64,000 nucleotides of DNA, taken from NCBI GenBank assembly GCA_013420905.1, contig JAAXNY010000012.1, positions 1 to 64,000 on the forward strand. The letters are read 5' to 3'. Of the stretch, positions 20,454 to 31,783 are shown in pieces. Position 1 is the first letter of the stretch, and each line of letters opens with the position of its first letter. Below the pieces are notes generated by a model that made no database searches, was not told the origin of the DNA, and saw only the letters and a list, made by a program, of their open reading frames with translations. The stretch is from Collybia mongolica. Its lineage: Eukaryota > Basidiomycota > Agaricomycetes > Agaricales > Clitocybaceae. The translations under genes and the position numbers were made by a program.

Positions 20454-22399
20454 ATGTCTTCCACTTCCACTTCCGCCATGGCTCGTGCTCTGCGCTCGCC
20501 TTCCGCGCTGTCTCTCCCGCTCTCTGCCGCGATTCTGCCGACTGAGGGCCGTTCCCCCACCATGGTCTATGTGGACCAGCCGATCCCTTCCTTCCCTGAC
20601 CTCCTCGAAGATGCCGAGGGCGACGTCTTCGTCGCTATGGAGCAAGGGTGGATTATCATGGCCGAGGAGCTCGCGCCCCGTATGGACCATCAGGGTCCGC
20701 TTGACCTTGACGACTTGATCGATTTTGTCGATCACTGCTCCATGCTCATCGTACGCCCATCTTTTACTTGTTAATTCCTTTTACTTATTTACTGGTCTCA
20801 GGATGCCATCACTGGCGTGGTCCGTGGCGCGCGTTTCTCGCTGCCATATCCGGCTATCCTCCTCCTGCGCGCGCTTCACCTTCAAGTGATGCGCATCCCA
20901 GTTGACGCGCGCGATGCTTCGTGGTCGTCCTGGCGTACGGTCATATCGACTGACCTGGGCGCCAACTCCATTCTTCTGGTAAATAACTTGTTTACTTCTT
21001 TACTCTGCCTCCCTTTGTCAAGCTGACTACCTTTTTCTTTTAGGGCCAGGCTCCCACAGTGGAGCAAGTCCTTGACCAGGTGGGGTCGCGCTTCGAGCGC
21101 GACAATGGTGATAGTATCTTTCGGGATACTTTCCTCGTCCCGCCTCGCATGGTTGGCGCGCCGCGCCGTTACCATCAGTACCAGGACAATTGGTCCGCCG
21201 CGCCCTTGCCGGCGCGCTCCCCGGTCTTGGTACCCGCGGTTCGTTTATTACTGCCTTTTTATTACTTTTCTTCGGTAGTTGACTTATTTTAATAGCCCCT
21301 CAAGCGGAAGCGTAATGCTGGGTCCAAGGGAAAAGGCCGTGCGGTTCCCCAGGTATATCCTTTACTTTACGAGTTTCACATTATTGCTGACTTGATTTCA
21401 CAATTCTAGTCCGACATGTCGCGCGCCCAGGGGACTGGCAGTGCTTCCGCGCTGCGTCCCTCGGAAGCAGGCCCGGTATGTCTCTTTCTGAAGTCATTTA
21501 CGTTCACTCATCTTTATCTCCTTAGTCCTCTGGGCAGCCGCCGGTGAAGGTTGAAGTCCCTGAGCTTCAGCTCTTCGATGATGAGGTCGCACGCCAGTTG
21601 GCTCAAGAGGGGTTCGCGGAGTTGTTGCCTCCCGCGGCCCCTTCTCCTCGTCAGTCGCGTAAGACCACCCGCTCTAGGGATAGGGCTCAGGCGACACACC
21701 GTAAGCACGCGCTGGTTCCCAACCGGGAGCTGACGCCGCTCCAGTCCCCTATTACCTCCCTGCTGGCTGACCTTGCGCCGCGGCGCTCTTCCGTATGTTT
21801 ATTACTACTTTATTTCTTGTTACTGATCATTTTTACTAGGTGGGCTATCCTTGCACGATGTGCGCCACCCGCGGCGACATTGAGTGCACCTTCAACGGTT
21901 GGGGTAAACCGTGCGTGGAATGCGCCACCGCCAAGAAGGGGAAGTGCAGCTTCAGCCTCACTCCCCAGAGGCGCGCTAGGCTCCGTGAGGATCTGGGGCC
22001 CATGCTTGGTGCGGGCATTTCTAGTAAGCCATCTTCTTTCCATCTTTTTGTTTACTACTGATTTTACTTATTCTACTAGCGGTTGCTGAAGCCTATGCTC
22101 AGCTCGGCAACGCGGACACCCTTGCCGCGGAGGTCATTCAGGCCGCTAACCGCGCGCTTGAAATGCGCGACTCCTTGTTGGCGCGCATAGTTGGCACCAT
22201 TGGTAGGTTGTACGAGGAGGAAGGCCTGGAGGGCCTTCAAAACCTCTTGCTGACTACGCCAGCCACGGAGAGCGCCCTCCTCTTCTACGCGGACTTCCAG
22301 AATCTCCCTTGGCCGCCCTTGGAAGAAGAAGTAGAGGTTGATGACAGTTCTTCATCGTCAAGATCTTCTGCGTCCGTGCCTGACAGCGAGGAGGAGTAG
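20454..22399 (+). CDS. B2 antisense gene 1: Zn2Cys6-like cluster protein
   Basis: Predicted 520-aa protein. Exons: 20454-20750, 20802-20978, 21044-21238, 21296-21352, 21410-21475, 21526-21792, 21840-22023, 22080-22399. All introns have GT...AG ends and are 44-65 nt long. The first six are phase 0. Exon 4 encodes a basic stretch (PLKRKRNAGSKGKGR) that could be a nuclear signal. Exon 7 carries six cysteines spaced CX2CX7CX8CX2CX7C, close to the fungal Zn(II)2Cys6 DNA-binding pattern, followed by basic residues. A helical segment and an acidic Ser/Glu tail (PDSEEE) end it. It lies opposite to gag-pol between pol and the 3' LTR. A nuclear, DNA-binding or regulatory role is inferred. The family is unknown to me. 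Confidence 0.8.
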
Positions 22400-22999
22400 C
22401 CGCGCCGCGCCCCCCCCCACCTACGTTTTTTTTTTTTTTTCTATATGTGTTTTCCCGGGCCCCTGGCCCTTTTATTACTGCTACCTAAGTTCCCCCGCCT
22501 TTCGTTGGGCTTCAATTCTTTAATTGAAGTCCAACACATGTCTTATATACAGTCCCTCGGACTATAAACAATGCTATTGATTTGGCTGTGGTTCTATTGT
22601 CTTCATAAGAAAGCTTCCGCCCTTGCCCCGGCTACTTAAGTTATAAATAGTACGGTTTAATTCTGGTGCAATTCTCTCGATCATTAAAAACCGTGGCGCG
22701 ATCACTGACTTTTTATAGACAATCTATTTCAATCCTTGTAACCTTGGTAGGTTTTTCCAATTCGATTTTGCTTATACCCATCTCCCCCTCAACACTGATA
22801 ACAACTGTCCCAGTTGTCATGCGGACACTGCCGCGCTCCACATGAATTTTTACGGAGCTCCTTTTTTTTTTTTAATTGGGCCCAGCATTTCAATTAGGCA
22901 CGCGTCTCGGACCTGTTCAGTTGAAATGTATAGATTTTTCTGGGGATAGAACGCGCGCAACGAATGAGAGACTGGGTAGCACTTCTCTAGTCGTAGAGG
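22400..22999. other. Spacer between B2 antisense genes
   Basis: About 600 bp with a T-run near 22427-22440, AT-rich stretches and the small inverted motif GTCC-CTC-GGAC near 22551. It presumably holds the 3' end of gene 1 and the promoter of gene 2. No further gene is supported. Confidence 0.5.
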
Positions 23000-23007
23000 T
23001 ATAAAAA
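23000..23007 (+). promoter_or_regulatory. TATA box of B2 antisense gene 2
   Basis: TATAAAAA followed by GGGC, 106 bp upstream of the ATG at 23106. It is the clearest TATA box in the antisense region and supports an independent promoter. Confidence 0.6.
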
Positions 23008-23105
23008 GGGCACTGGCTGTGCTTTTTGTCCCAAGACATCGCCCGACTCTATTATACTCTCTTTACAACGTTCTGGTTCGAAGAATCAATTTCCTCTGCA
23101 TCATT

Positions 23106-24483
23106 ATGACTAGCCCCCCCAACTATCAAGACATCGAGAACTTCAAGATGGTCCAAGCTCAGTGGCACACCTTTCAAGCTCGTTTATCGATGGACACCCT
23201 TGTTGAACAAAGGGTCAGCGTCCGGAAGTTAGGCGAAACCGCGGTACACTTTTTACCAATTAACTTATATACGCCGTTATCGTAACAACTTTTACAATTT
23301 ACAGCTACTCCTGACTGAGTCCAAAATGGTTTTGACGGAGCGGTCCTGGCAGAATGTTATCTTTGGCGTCCGTAAAGCATTCCAGGGACTACAACATGTA
23401 TACCCCGAGTTACTTCAAGAGCCCGTCTACCGCAACATTGTGACTCTTACTGCCGCTATTCACCGTCACCGTGAAAAGGTCCGCACCGAGCACCTGTCTC
23501 AAACCGCGGTGCGTGCTTTTTACCTTATCTTGCACTGTACTGTTCTTAAACCATGGTTTTCTGGTACTAGGTCCCTGCTACTGGTGGTGATGCGGATAGT
23601 CCCGCTATTCCAGGCGAGGTCATTGCTGGCGGTGAATATGACGGTGACATTGAAATGTCTGGTACTGACTCGGTATGTTTCTTTTTAGCTACCACGCTGT
23701 CAGTGCGCGACATACTCAATGGCGTCTCTTCTTTACTCAAGAATATGGTCATTGATTCCGGCGCTACGGCTAGCGCTACTGTCTCTGGACCAGTGACTAG
23801 TCGTCTCCTTAGTGAAGAACCAATCACCCGTAGTCGCAAGGAGAAGGAGAACATTAAGGTTCCCCGTGTCAAAAGGACTAAGGCTGAAAAGGCTGCCATC
23901 AAGGTACCCATTCTTGTTTTTGCTCTGTCTATTACTTTGTTTCTCATTCCTACAGGACGGTAAGCGTTCCGAGCTCAACCGCGGCAGTACTCTTCGTCCC
24001 AAAAAGCGTACGAGGCAGGACACCCCGGATGAAGATCCAAAGGCATCTGCTGAGGGTACGTTTTCTAATAATAGATGGTTCTAATTTTATACTGACTGTG
24101 TATCAGATACTCGTGTCTTTATTGACTTCCGTCCCTCCAAGGAGCACGATGTAGTCTTAGCGCGGGCGCGCTTGATTGCTGACGCGGGCGATCCCTTGTC
24201 ACACACCAAGCAAGCCCTCGGTAGGATGCTTTTAAACTACCGCGCTGAGTTGGAGGAGATCAGTCATACAGTGTCCTTCTTATTGAAGCGTCGTGACGCC
24301 ACTATGGACGAGGTTACTCGCCTCAACGGTCTAATGAACGAGGCCGCTCTGGAGGGAGGCTCTGACGAGGCTGCCACTGCGAGCGCTACCGAAGTCCATG
24401 ACCAGGATGACAATGATAAAGAGGAGGTAGCTCCGGCTGACGTGCCCTTGCCCGAGGTTGAAGACGACTTCATATCTGCTTGA
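23106..24483 (+). CDS. B2 antisense gene 2: helical hypothetical protein
   Basis: Predicted 360-aa protein. Exons: 23106-23243, 23305-23508, 23571-23672, 23742-23903, 23956-24055, 24107-24483. Introns are 51-69 nt with GT...AG borders and mostly phase 0. Intron 3 (69 nt) is itself open in frame and might be retained. The N terminus is helical (NYQDIENFKMVQAQWHTFQARL). The middle is Lys/Arg-rich with PKKRTRQ as a possible nuclear signal. The C-terminal part has a coiled-coil-like pair of helices (YRAELEEISHTVSFLLKRR) and an acidic tail. There is no cysteine cluster. It is convergent with pol, whose stop lies 147 bp away. I do not recognise the family. Confidence 0.72.
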
Positions 24484-24629
24484 GGGTAGTCCAATTAACT
24501 TCCTCCTTAGTTATGGTGTCCCTCCCCACGCTCCTTTGTATTACTGTCTTTACTCGGTTTAACACTGTCCTTACTACTTAGCTTCGTTGCTTACACTGTC
24601 TTTACTGCTTCTGTTTTCATACTGATTTA

Positions 24630-27600
24630 TCACTTATGCAACTTCCGGTGTGACATAGTAGTTTGTGGTAGCGCCGGCGCTATCCCCTCTTCAGTGTTTT
24701 CACTAGAGCTTGACTCTGAATCGGACTGATCCAATTGGACTCTGTCAAAGGTATAGTCACGCTCCTTATAAACTTGTCTATTAGCGGGATCTTTCGATTC
24801 CACTAAAGCATTTAATGTTTCGCTAGAGATGTCTATTAGATCTTGCAGATTATCCGGCAGTTCAATTGTACTCCTAGCAAAATAGGGAATAACCCTAAAC
24901 GCCCCCACTTTATGTTGCCACACCGATCCATCCATTTCACAAACAATATAGGCTCCCCCGCGGTTTCGTCTCAGGACTATCATTGGTCCCAGGTACCGTG
25001 GCTTCAGCTTTTTATCGAGCGAACTTTCGACCTCGGTATTTCTAACTAGTACTAAACTTCCTGGTTTGAAATCATAGTCTCTGATGGTCGCGCTGTGATC
25101 CTTCTCATACTGTAATAGTCTCCTTCGTTTTTCTATATTGATACGTTTCCTCATATCGGCCACATGCTGGACGTGCTTAGCTAGAGCCTGCGCTCTAAAC
25201 CCAATGAGTTCCTCTGTAGTCAATATTTTTCCTGGTAACTTTACTAACCAAGTGGCTTCAATGATATCTAACGGTAAGGTTGGGTGCGCGCCCGTAATCA
25301 TAAAATAGGGGGAGCAACCCGTCCCTCTCCGTATAGTAATCCTGTCAGCCCACATTACATGGTGGAAGAAGTAGTACCACTTCTTTACATCACCACCTGT
25401 AGCTTTGAAGACAGCTTGACGCACATCCCAATGTGCGCGCTCGGCGATCCCATTTCCTTTGGAATTGTATGGTGATATACTTATTCCTGTAATACCATAC
25501 TTGGATTCCAGCCACGCTTTGGCTGCGACAAAGGCAGGACCATTATCCGTTACAATTTCCGTTAGAGAACCCCATCTACAAATTACTTCTTCGAACAGCC
25601 ACCTTCCCAAGGTCTTGCCGTCCTCAGATTTGAGGGGCGCGCCTTCCATCCATGAAGACAGCGCACATCTTCCTTGGACAATGTATTTATAACCGTTAGA
25701 CGATGGGCTCATATACATGGTGTCCGCATGCAATACTTGGAATATAGACGGTGTGTGGGTTATAACAGGAGGGATTCTCAACAAAGTTAAAAGCCTTGTC
25801 TGACAGATGTGACATGACTTCACATACCATGATACATCGCGTTCCATTTCTGGCCACCAAAATCTTTTATCTATTAAAGATTTTGTTGCATAGAAACCCC
25901 TATGTCCAACAGAATCGTGAGACGCCTTCATCATATATGTTCGGTGATTTTTATCAACAACAAGCTGGTGCGCGCTATCGATATTTTTCCTATACATCCT
26001 GCCTTCTGGATCCAAAAAGAAATTAGACGCCTGCCTTGCAAACTTTAGGTAGGCGCGATCTGTCATTCCTTTTGGTCTCTTTTGTGGTCTTTTTAACCAT
26101 TCTTTTATTAAAGGTAGGTTTTTATCCTGTTCCTGTGCCGTAGGTGTCCGTTTAGACTCATCATATACTTCCCTTACATTAGGGTCGTATTTAAACTTTT
26201 CATTGGGTATGACAGTAGTATTTACAAGTTGCTTTAGATAAGCTTCTCTTTGAATACCGAACCGTCCTAAACCTAAGTGCTGTTTTACTTCTCCGATAAA
26301 TGCTGCTTCACCAGCCCAGGCATTGTTTACTTCCACTTCAAAATCAGAGATTTCCTTTGCAAGTTGGAATAGATATCCGCCGCGCGTGTCGATCTCCTCT
26401 TTAAAGTCTGACAGTTCCAAAGGGTCATCCAATCCTTCCGTTGGGTTGATAAACCTTAAAGGACCTGAGGGTTCGTCGTAACCATCGTCTGGGTCCGGGT
26501 AGACAGGATCCCCTAGCCGCGCGTCGCGTCTTGACAGACCGTCTGGGCCAAAGCCTTTACCAGCTTTATGAACCAAAGTAAAGTGGAACATAAGTATCCT
26601 ATCAATCCACCTATTTACCGTTGCATTAGGTCCTAAACTTGGGTTTGATAACATCCCCTTAATGTACTTTGCATCCGTTTCCACTACCAAATTTCGTACT
26701 CCAATAAACCAATAATAACATGCCATTAGAACTCTCATTAATCCGAATAGCTCTCGTTTGGGTTGTGAGAAGCGCGCTTCGCGCTCATTCAGAGTTATCG
26801 AGTCAAATCTAGCATAGTGCTTTCTTCCAGGTATATCAGGGTCTTCCTGGTAGATATAGTAGCCTACGGCTTTCCATGACGTATCTACTGACAGTACTAC
26901 TGGCGTATTCCAGGTGTAATTAATTGGACGGAGCGCGGGGCTATTTTTAAGTGCGTCTAATAATAGCTGCTGCGCTTCTTCTTGCTCAGGCCCCCATATC
27001 CAAGGTTCACTACTCCTAGTTAACTTTTGAATTGGTTGACCTATACGGGCGAAGTCTTTAATGAAATTCCTGCATACACCAATAGTTCCCATGTAAGCGC
27101 GTACTTCACTGACATCTTTGCATGGTCCCCATCTTTCAACTACACCGATTCTATCTGTAGTAGGTTTTCGTCCTTCATAGGTACATCTATGTCCTACCAC
27201 TAGAATTTCACTTGCGCATAACATAGACTTATATCCTGAAAATGTTCCTCCAGAATACTTCATTCTCTGTACGACGCGATTTACATTTTGCATATGTTCC
27301 CAGAAGAAGCGCCTAACACCTGGAGCACCAGGTAGCTCTTCTTCTGTTCCGTCCGGTAGTTCGTAGCGCGTTGCTGGACCGCGCACGGGTACATCATCAA
27401 TATAGGGTATTGTGACATGTGGTACCTCATCCTGTAGGATGTACGTGACATCGTCATGAAATATTGGAACAGAATTCGTCCATCCCATAGGGAGTGTTAC
27501 TAATCTCAGCGCGCCAAATGGTGTTTGGAACGTGGTTAGATCGCGCGAGGTTTCTGCTAAAGGCCTCTCATCGTATCCTACATATAGATCCATCATTCCG

Positions 27601-28496
27601 CCACAAGCGCGCCCTGCGAAGTGTTCTGCTAGTTCTTCGGTAGCGGGTGGTAGACCCGAGTGCGCTATTGTGACTGCATTCAGTGGTTCTAGACTATGTA
27701 CAATTCTAAGCTTCTTTCCTGGGCCTTTCTTTAATACGGTAAACCATCTAGACCTGTATGATGAATTGGATCTCTCATAGACTCCTGCATCAATTTTTGT
27801 CTTGATGATTTTACAAACATCTTCATAGATTCCTGGTGGGATTCTAATGTTCCTCTCTGTCCACGGCGTATGTGGGACTACTGGTATTTCGACGGGAGGA
27901 AAATATTCCTTCTTAAAACTACCGCGCTCACTATCATTCCAAGCAAAACCATCATTATGTTTGCACATAAAGTCGTGGATTATATCCATCTCTTTAGGTT
28001 TTAAGAAGCTTTCTTCTTCGTGTACTCTTTGGAATTCCGCGCGCCTTTCCTCAGTGTACCTCCCAGTTGGTTTAAACGGAGGTGGGTTAGGCGTTAGAAC
28101 TGGTAGGGCTGCTAAAGGGTCGCCCTTTATATCTCTGATAATTCTAAATTTATCAGGCAGGTCCGCCAGTGTTGGTTTTGTTTTCAAATGTACTGGTTTA
28201 TACTTCTTTCCTACTAGCTGATCCATGGTCTCAATATTACACTTTTCACTTGTTGCCGTTCCAAAACCGCGCTCGTTTGTGCCAATTTGCCACTGCTTTA
28301 ATTTACTTAAAGCTTTATTGATCATGGGCTGTTCTTGAGCGTATGTCAGTGGTCTAGTGGGTGTGCTTGCTGGGTCCCTACTGTTCTGCTCGTAGTTTAT
28401 TACTGGTCCATCGCGCTCATCTACGGAAGCCAAGTACGTGGCTAGTAATTCGCGTTCAGGTACTGTACTATTCATGTTTACATCACTTCTAGACAA
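24630..28496 (-). CDS. pol: B2 Pol (RT-RH-IN)
   Basis: 1288 codons from the first ATG. The frame is also open upstream to the GGATTTT heptamer at 28643-28649, so it is most likely made as a frameshift fusion. Reverse transcriptase has YIDD at residues 365-368. RNase H has [27 protein letters not shown] and [10 protein letters not shown]. Integrase has an HHCC finger ([15 protein letters not shown] ... CHICQ) and a DDE core ([26 protein letters not shown]). After the integrase come a basic GPMIV/RNRGGAY region and an acidic Ser-rich tail. There is no chromodomain. No interruption was found, so this copy may be active. B1 is a deleted version of it. Confidence 0.95.
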   Translation of the reverse strand: MSRSDVNMNSTVPERELLATYLASVDERDGPVINYEQNSRDPASTPTRPLTYAQEQPMINKALSKLKQWQIGTNERGFGTATSEKCNIETMDQLVGKKYKPVHLKTKPTLADLPDKFRIIRDIKGDPLAALPVLTPNPPPFKPTGRYTEERRAEFQRVHEEESFLKPKEMDIIHDFMCKHNDGFAWNDSERGSFKKEYFPPVEIPVVPHTPWTERNIRIPPGIYEDVCKIIKTKIDAGVYERSNSSYRSRWFTVLKKGPGKKLRIVHSLEPLNAVTIAHSGLPPATEELAEHFAGRACGGMMDLYVGYDERPLAETSRDLTTFQTPFGALRLVTLPMGWTNSVPIFHDDVTYILQDEVPHVTIPYIDDVPVRGPATRYELPDGTEEELPGAPGVRRFFWEHMQNVNRVVQRMKYSGGTFSGYKSMLCASEILVVGHRCTYEGRKPTTDRIGVVERWGPCKDVSEVRAYMGTIGVCRNFIKDFARIGQPIQKLTRSSEPWIWGPEQEEAQQLLLDALKNSPALRPINYTWNTPVVLSVDTSWKAVGYYIYQEDPDIPGRKHYARFDSITLNEREARFSQPKRELFGLMRVLMACYYWFIGVRNLVVETDAKYIKGMLSNPSLGPNATVNRWIDRILMFHFTLVHKAGKGFGPDGLSRRDARLGDPVYPDPDDGYDEPSGPLRFINPTEGLDDPLELSDFKEEIDTRGGYLFQLAKEISDFEVEVNNAWAGEAAFIGEVKQHLGLGRFGIQREAYLKQLVNTTVIPNEKFKYDPNVREVYDESKRTPTAQEQDKNLPLIKEWLKRPQKRPKGMTDRAYLKFARQASNFFLDPEGRMYRKNIDSAHQLVVDKNHRTYMMKASHDSVGHRGFYATKSLIDKRFWWPEMERDVSWYVKSCHICQTRLLTLLRIPPVITHTPSIFQVLHADTMYMSPSSNGYKYIVQGRCALSSWMEGAPLKSEDGKTLGRWLFEEVICRWGSLTEIVTDNGPAFVAAKAWLESKYGITGISISPYNSKGNGIAERAHWDVRQAVFKATGGDVKKWYYFFHHVMWADRITIRRGTGCSPYFMITGAHPTLPLDIIEATWLVKLPGKILTTEELIGFRAQALAKHVQHVADMRKRINIEKRRRLLQYEKDHSATIRDYDFKPGSLVLVRNTEVESSLDKKLKPRYLGPMIVLRRNRGGAYIVCEMDGSVWQHKVGAFRVIPYFARSTIELPDNLQDLIDISSETLNALVESKDPANRQVYKERDYTFDRVQLDQSDSESSSSENTEEGIAPALPQTTMSHRKLHK

Positions 28497-28624
28497 AAAG
28501 ACATCTCTAAGTTCTTTGTGACCAAAATTCCGCTTATCAGTAGGGTGTCTATAACCCGTTATAATAAAGTTCCCGTCCTCATCTTCAGCAATTTCTACGG
28601 CTAGCTCTCCTTGATCACTTTGGA

Positions 28625-29830
28625 TTAATTCATCGAAGGCCGAAAATCCTGCTCCGGTTGTCTTTTCAACAGCTTAGGCGGTGATCCCTTTGCATGGGTA
28701 GGAATAGTACACCTTCGTCCCGTGTTAGGGTCCGTGATAGTGACTACTTGTCCCCCGTCCCGAGCATTTTTGATCTGACTTTCCGTGAGCGTATCAAACG
28801 GTCTCCCGAGCAATACTTTGTATGCGGGTGAATTTATAATATGTACTTGGAGGTAGATGGCCATGTCATTAAACAAGAAAGGGACATTGCGCGCTAATCC
28901 CGCTGTTTTCTCCACTTGTTTATTAGCACTCTGCATGTGTATGACAACGTCCGGATCCCATGAAATATCCAAGTCTAAAGCCGTTTGTTTAGCCATTGAT
29001 ACTATTTGGGATCCCCCATCTAATAAAGATTCCTCCGTTCCTACCCCATTTATTACTGGATATACTGCGCGCAAAGAGGCCGATTCTTTTGCTACATACA
29101 ACTGTTTGGGCTCTTCCCCGGCTGGTAAAGATTCTAAATACTGTAGGACTGGGTCCCCGCATATTATAGATCCCTTAGGTATTCCGCCGCGGTCATACTC
29201 TGAGATGAAGAAAGACTGGAATGGGATTGACTCTACTGGTAGCGCGTCATGCCGTAAGTAGTTATCATCAAGTTCCCAGTCCCCTCCAAAGGGTAAGACG
29301 TCTTCCTCATCTATTCCGTTTATTTGCAAGTTAGCGTCCCTTTGGGTAAGGGACTTACGTCTGGCAGTTACAATATTCTTTATTCCATCTCTAATGGTTT
29401 TTGACGAGCCCATTAACTCTCCCGTGGTCAATGTGATAGGGTTGTCTAACACTTTAGCAATTATATCGCCACCTTTTAATTTTACTTCTATCGGGGACTT
29501 AGTTTCATAAGTCGGACCGCGCTTAGTGTTAAAATTAGGTAGCGGATCAACTGGTTCAGGGTTGCGTTCCGTTCTCCGGGGTATGTAGGGTACCACGGGC
29601 ACATCGATGTAGGGTAATTCTTTTCGTACTGGGGACTTTACTGATGGTTCAACAAATTTTACTTTCTTTTTACTAGGAGACGGCGCTACCAACTCCTCTT
29701 CACTACTATCCTGACTACTCTCTGAATTGTTACTTTCTTGACGACTATTTCTATTTTTACTTCGGTCCTCTGGCTGTCTCTTGGAACGCGACCTAGTCGT
29801 AGGTCTAGCGTGTTCCTTAGCCTCCTTCAT
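28625..29830 (-). CDS. B2 protease-region ORF
   Basis: 401-aa ORF in -1 relative to gag, starting at an ATG eight bases past the gag stop. The frame is also open upstream to the GGGTTTC heptamer. The N terminus is basic then Ser/Glu-rich. A retropepsin-like domain has LLDGGSQIV with the presumed catalytic Asp at residue 271, and ends with the [13 protein letters not shown] motif, which matches the C-terminal ILLGRPF-type strand of retroviral-like proteases. The Gly in place of Ser/Thr after Asp is unusual. Its 3' part contains the GGATTTT heptamer that leads into pol. Confidence 0.85.
   Translation of the reverse strand: MKEAKEHARPTTRSRSKRQPEDRSKNRNSRQESNNSESSQDSSEEELVAPSPSKKKVKFVEPSVKSPVRKELPYIDVPVVPYIPRRTERNPEPVDPLPNFNTKRGPTYETKSPIEVKLKGGDIIAKVLDNPITLTTGELMGSSKTIRDGIKNIVTARRKSLTQRDANLQINGIDEEDVLPFGGDWELDDNYLRHDALPVESIPFQSFFISEYDRGGIPKGSIICGDPVLQYLESLPAGEEPKQLYVAKESASLRAVYPVINGVGTEESLLDGGSQIVSMAKQTALDLDISWDPDVVIHMQSANKQVEKTAGLARNVPFLFNDMAIYLQVHIINSPAYKVLLGRPFDTLTESQIKNARDGGQVVTITDPNTGRRCTIPTHAKGSPPKLLKRQPEQDFRPSMN
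28643..28649 (-). promoter_or_regulatory. B2 PR/pol -1 heptamer GGATTTT
   Basis: Protease frame: CAG GAT TTT CGG ... TAA. The -1 frame is open from here through to MSRSDVNMN and on into RT. Same site in B1. Confidence 0.7.
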
Positions 29831-29835
29831 CGGAC

Positions 29836-31347
29836 CTAATTGAAACCCGACTCTTTAACCTTGTTTTGGTTATTGAGTTCTGCTACCTGCCCTAATAAAG
29901 TACTCATTTGTGCTTGTAAGGCTACTATGTCAGGGTTCGGCGCGCTCTTTGCCGTAGGATTATAGTTATTATTTATATATTCCTGTTTCTGCATCTGAGG
30001 CGCTACTGGCAGCGCGGTTTGCGCGCTCTGTTGTCCTAACATTTGTTGCACTTGAAATTGTGCCATTTGTGCCATTATGGCTTTCAAGGTTCCAATGTCG
30101 TTACTATTGTCTACTGCATTATGTGACTGCATAACGGACAATACTCCTGGAGCGGGTCCTTCTGTGACATCTCCGTAATAAAGGGCCGCTACCTTCTTTG
30201 AATGGAAGTGTTCCACTTTATCTTTCAATGATACCGTTTCTGGTTCTCTTGGAATATATGATCCGTCTGGTAAGCATACTCCTCCATTTGCGTTGGTTTT
30301 TATTTTCCCTTCCTCAAAATGTTTCTGTTTCTCGGGACAGGCCATTATGAAGTGTCCGGGTGTAAAACAGTAGTGACATTTATACGCATTTGGTCTTTGC
30401 GGTTGTCCTTCTTTAGGCTTTCCGTACTGATTCTGATACTGATGCTGCTGGGGTGCGCTATTCGTGGCATGGTTCTGAACAGTTGCTTGTTGAAGCGCTT
30501 TCATTACATCCTCAAATCCACTCCTCGTATTCTTCTCATTTACTTGGAGACGGTCTAACAAATTAACTATTTGTTGTTTTATTTCATCCATCTCTACTTT
30601 GATTTTGGGCGCTGCTGTTGCTGTTACGGACGTTATAAACGATCTATTTGTGTCTGGAATATTCATGTTGGCTACACCTTCAGAAATGCTGATTGCAGTT
30701 GCTATAACTTCCTCCAGATCGTACTGATCCCCTTTTCGTCGCGCGAGCGCGGCGGCTTCGGCAATAGTATTAGGATCTGCTCGGTTGTTTGTAGCAACGG
30801 CTTGTCCTGCCTGTGTAGCATTAGACTGATTATTCCCTAGCAGGGTTAGCCTTCCTTGTACTTGGGATCTGAAGACTTCGTCTAGACACCCCAAGAACTT
30901 GGTAACTAATTCTCGGTTAGAGATAATAGGTGGCCTAACTCCCAAGAGTTTAATAGATTCTGCTTTGAATTCACGCTTCAGCTTTTTCAGCGCGGCCTCA
31001 TCGGTTACTCCAATACGTGGGTTGGCGCGACACACTGCCTCTAACTTGGCTACTGATCCTTCTACTTGATCGAGTGCTTCCGGATAACTAGAGATCAACT
31101 CTGTCTTGAAATCCGTCCAAGTGCCTGTCTTATAGTGGTCTAATGCCCTCCACTCATTCTCTGATTGTAGGTCTGCGTATTTTCCCAACATTAACTTCTT
31201 TTCTTCATCATTTGTAATGTTACACTCCTTCCATAGGACCTCCATTCGCTCCAGAAACCGGATTAAACCCGTGGGCTCTTTTCCTTTGAATACTGGTGCA
31301 TCACGGACGCCTGGTTGGGGCATATATTTACGAGGGGGTTCAGTCAT
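29836..31347 (-). CDS. gag: B2 Gag
   Basis: 503 aa from the first ATG. The capsid-like region starts with APVFKGKEPTGLIRFLERMEVLWKEC and includes KLMLGKYADL. A coiled segment (IKQQIVNLLDRLQVNEKN) follows, then a zinc knuckle CX2CX4HX4C at residues 324-337. The VCLPDGSYIPRE motif and a Gln/Met-rich tail complete it. The reading frame upstream of this ATG (31348-31783) is also largely open in B1 and B2, so a longer N terminus cannot be excluded. Confidence 0.93.
   Translation of the reverse strand: MTEPPRKYMPQPGVRDAPVFKGKEPTGLIRFLERMEVLWKECNITNDEEKKLMLGKYADLQSENEWRALDHYKTGTWTDFKTELISSYPEALDQVEGSVAKLEAVCRANPRIGVTDEAALKKLKREFKAESIKLLGVRPPIISNRELVTKFLGCLDEVFRSQVQGRLTLLGNNQSNATQAGQAVATNNRADPNTIAEAAALARRKGDQYDLEEVIATAISISEGVANMNIPDTNRSFITSVTATAAPKIKVEMDEIKQQIVNLLDRLQVNEKNTRSGFEDVMKALQQATVQNHATNSAPQQHQYQNQYGKPKEGQPQRPNAYKCHYCFTPGHFIMACPEKQKHFEEGKIKTNANGGVCLPDGSYIPREPETVSLKDKVEHFHSKKVAALYYGDVTEGPAPGVLSVMQSHNAVDNSNDIGTLKAIMAQMAQFQVQQMLGQQSAQTALPVAPQMQKQEYINNNYNPTAKSAPNPDIVALQAQMSTLLGQVAELNNQNKVKESGFN
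29842..29848 (-). promoter_or_regulatory. B2 gag/PR -1 heptamer GGGTTTC
   Basis: Gag frame: TCG GGT TTC AAT TAG, a perfect X XXY YYZ site just ahead of the gag stop. The -1 frame runs on into the protease ORF without a stop. Confidence 0.75.
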
Positions 31348-31783
31348 GATTACTGAACGGTTCTGAGTAGCTAACGAGTTCGGGTTTGCTACTGGGTTTA
31401 CTACGGACGATCTTCCGCGCGCTACTGGTCTACTAGTAGTCGATATGTTTCCTAAGGGCTCTGGAGTTCTAAATACTTGCCTTGGTCCTGAAGATCCAAA
31501 GGCTGGTTGTGAAGATCCTCGTGTGCGCGCTTGCCTAGGAGGTGGTAACGACTCTGTTACTCCAGCGTTTTGCGAATTTTTAGTCTGCCGCGTTTTTGTA
31601 GCTACTTGTCTTGCAAGTGGCTGATTAGTTAGTCTGTTTGACGAGCTGGCTTGTGGGCGTGGCTCTTGAGACAGATTGACTAAACTTTCTCCGCTCTACT
31701 TCAATTTGTAGACGACGTTACTCGTCTTGGTATAATATTTTTCAAAGAAAGATGCTCTCTTTAGACTATTCAAAAACTCTGAA

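Noticed and set aside
27847..28221. Plus-strand ORFs inside B pol, gag and PR (also 10051-10740, 28857-29261, 30319-30840)
   Set aside because: They are present in both B1 and B2 only because the elements are near-identical. They mirror the pol/gag codons and have no start context or introns like the real antisense genes.
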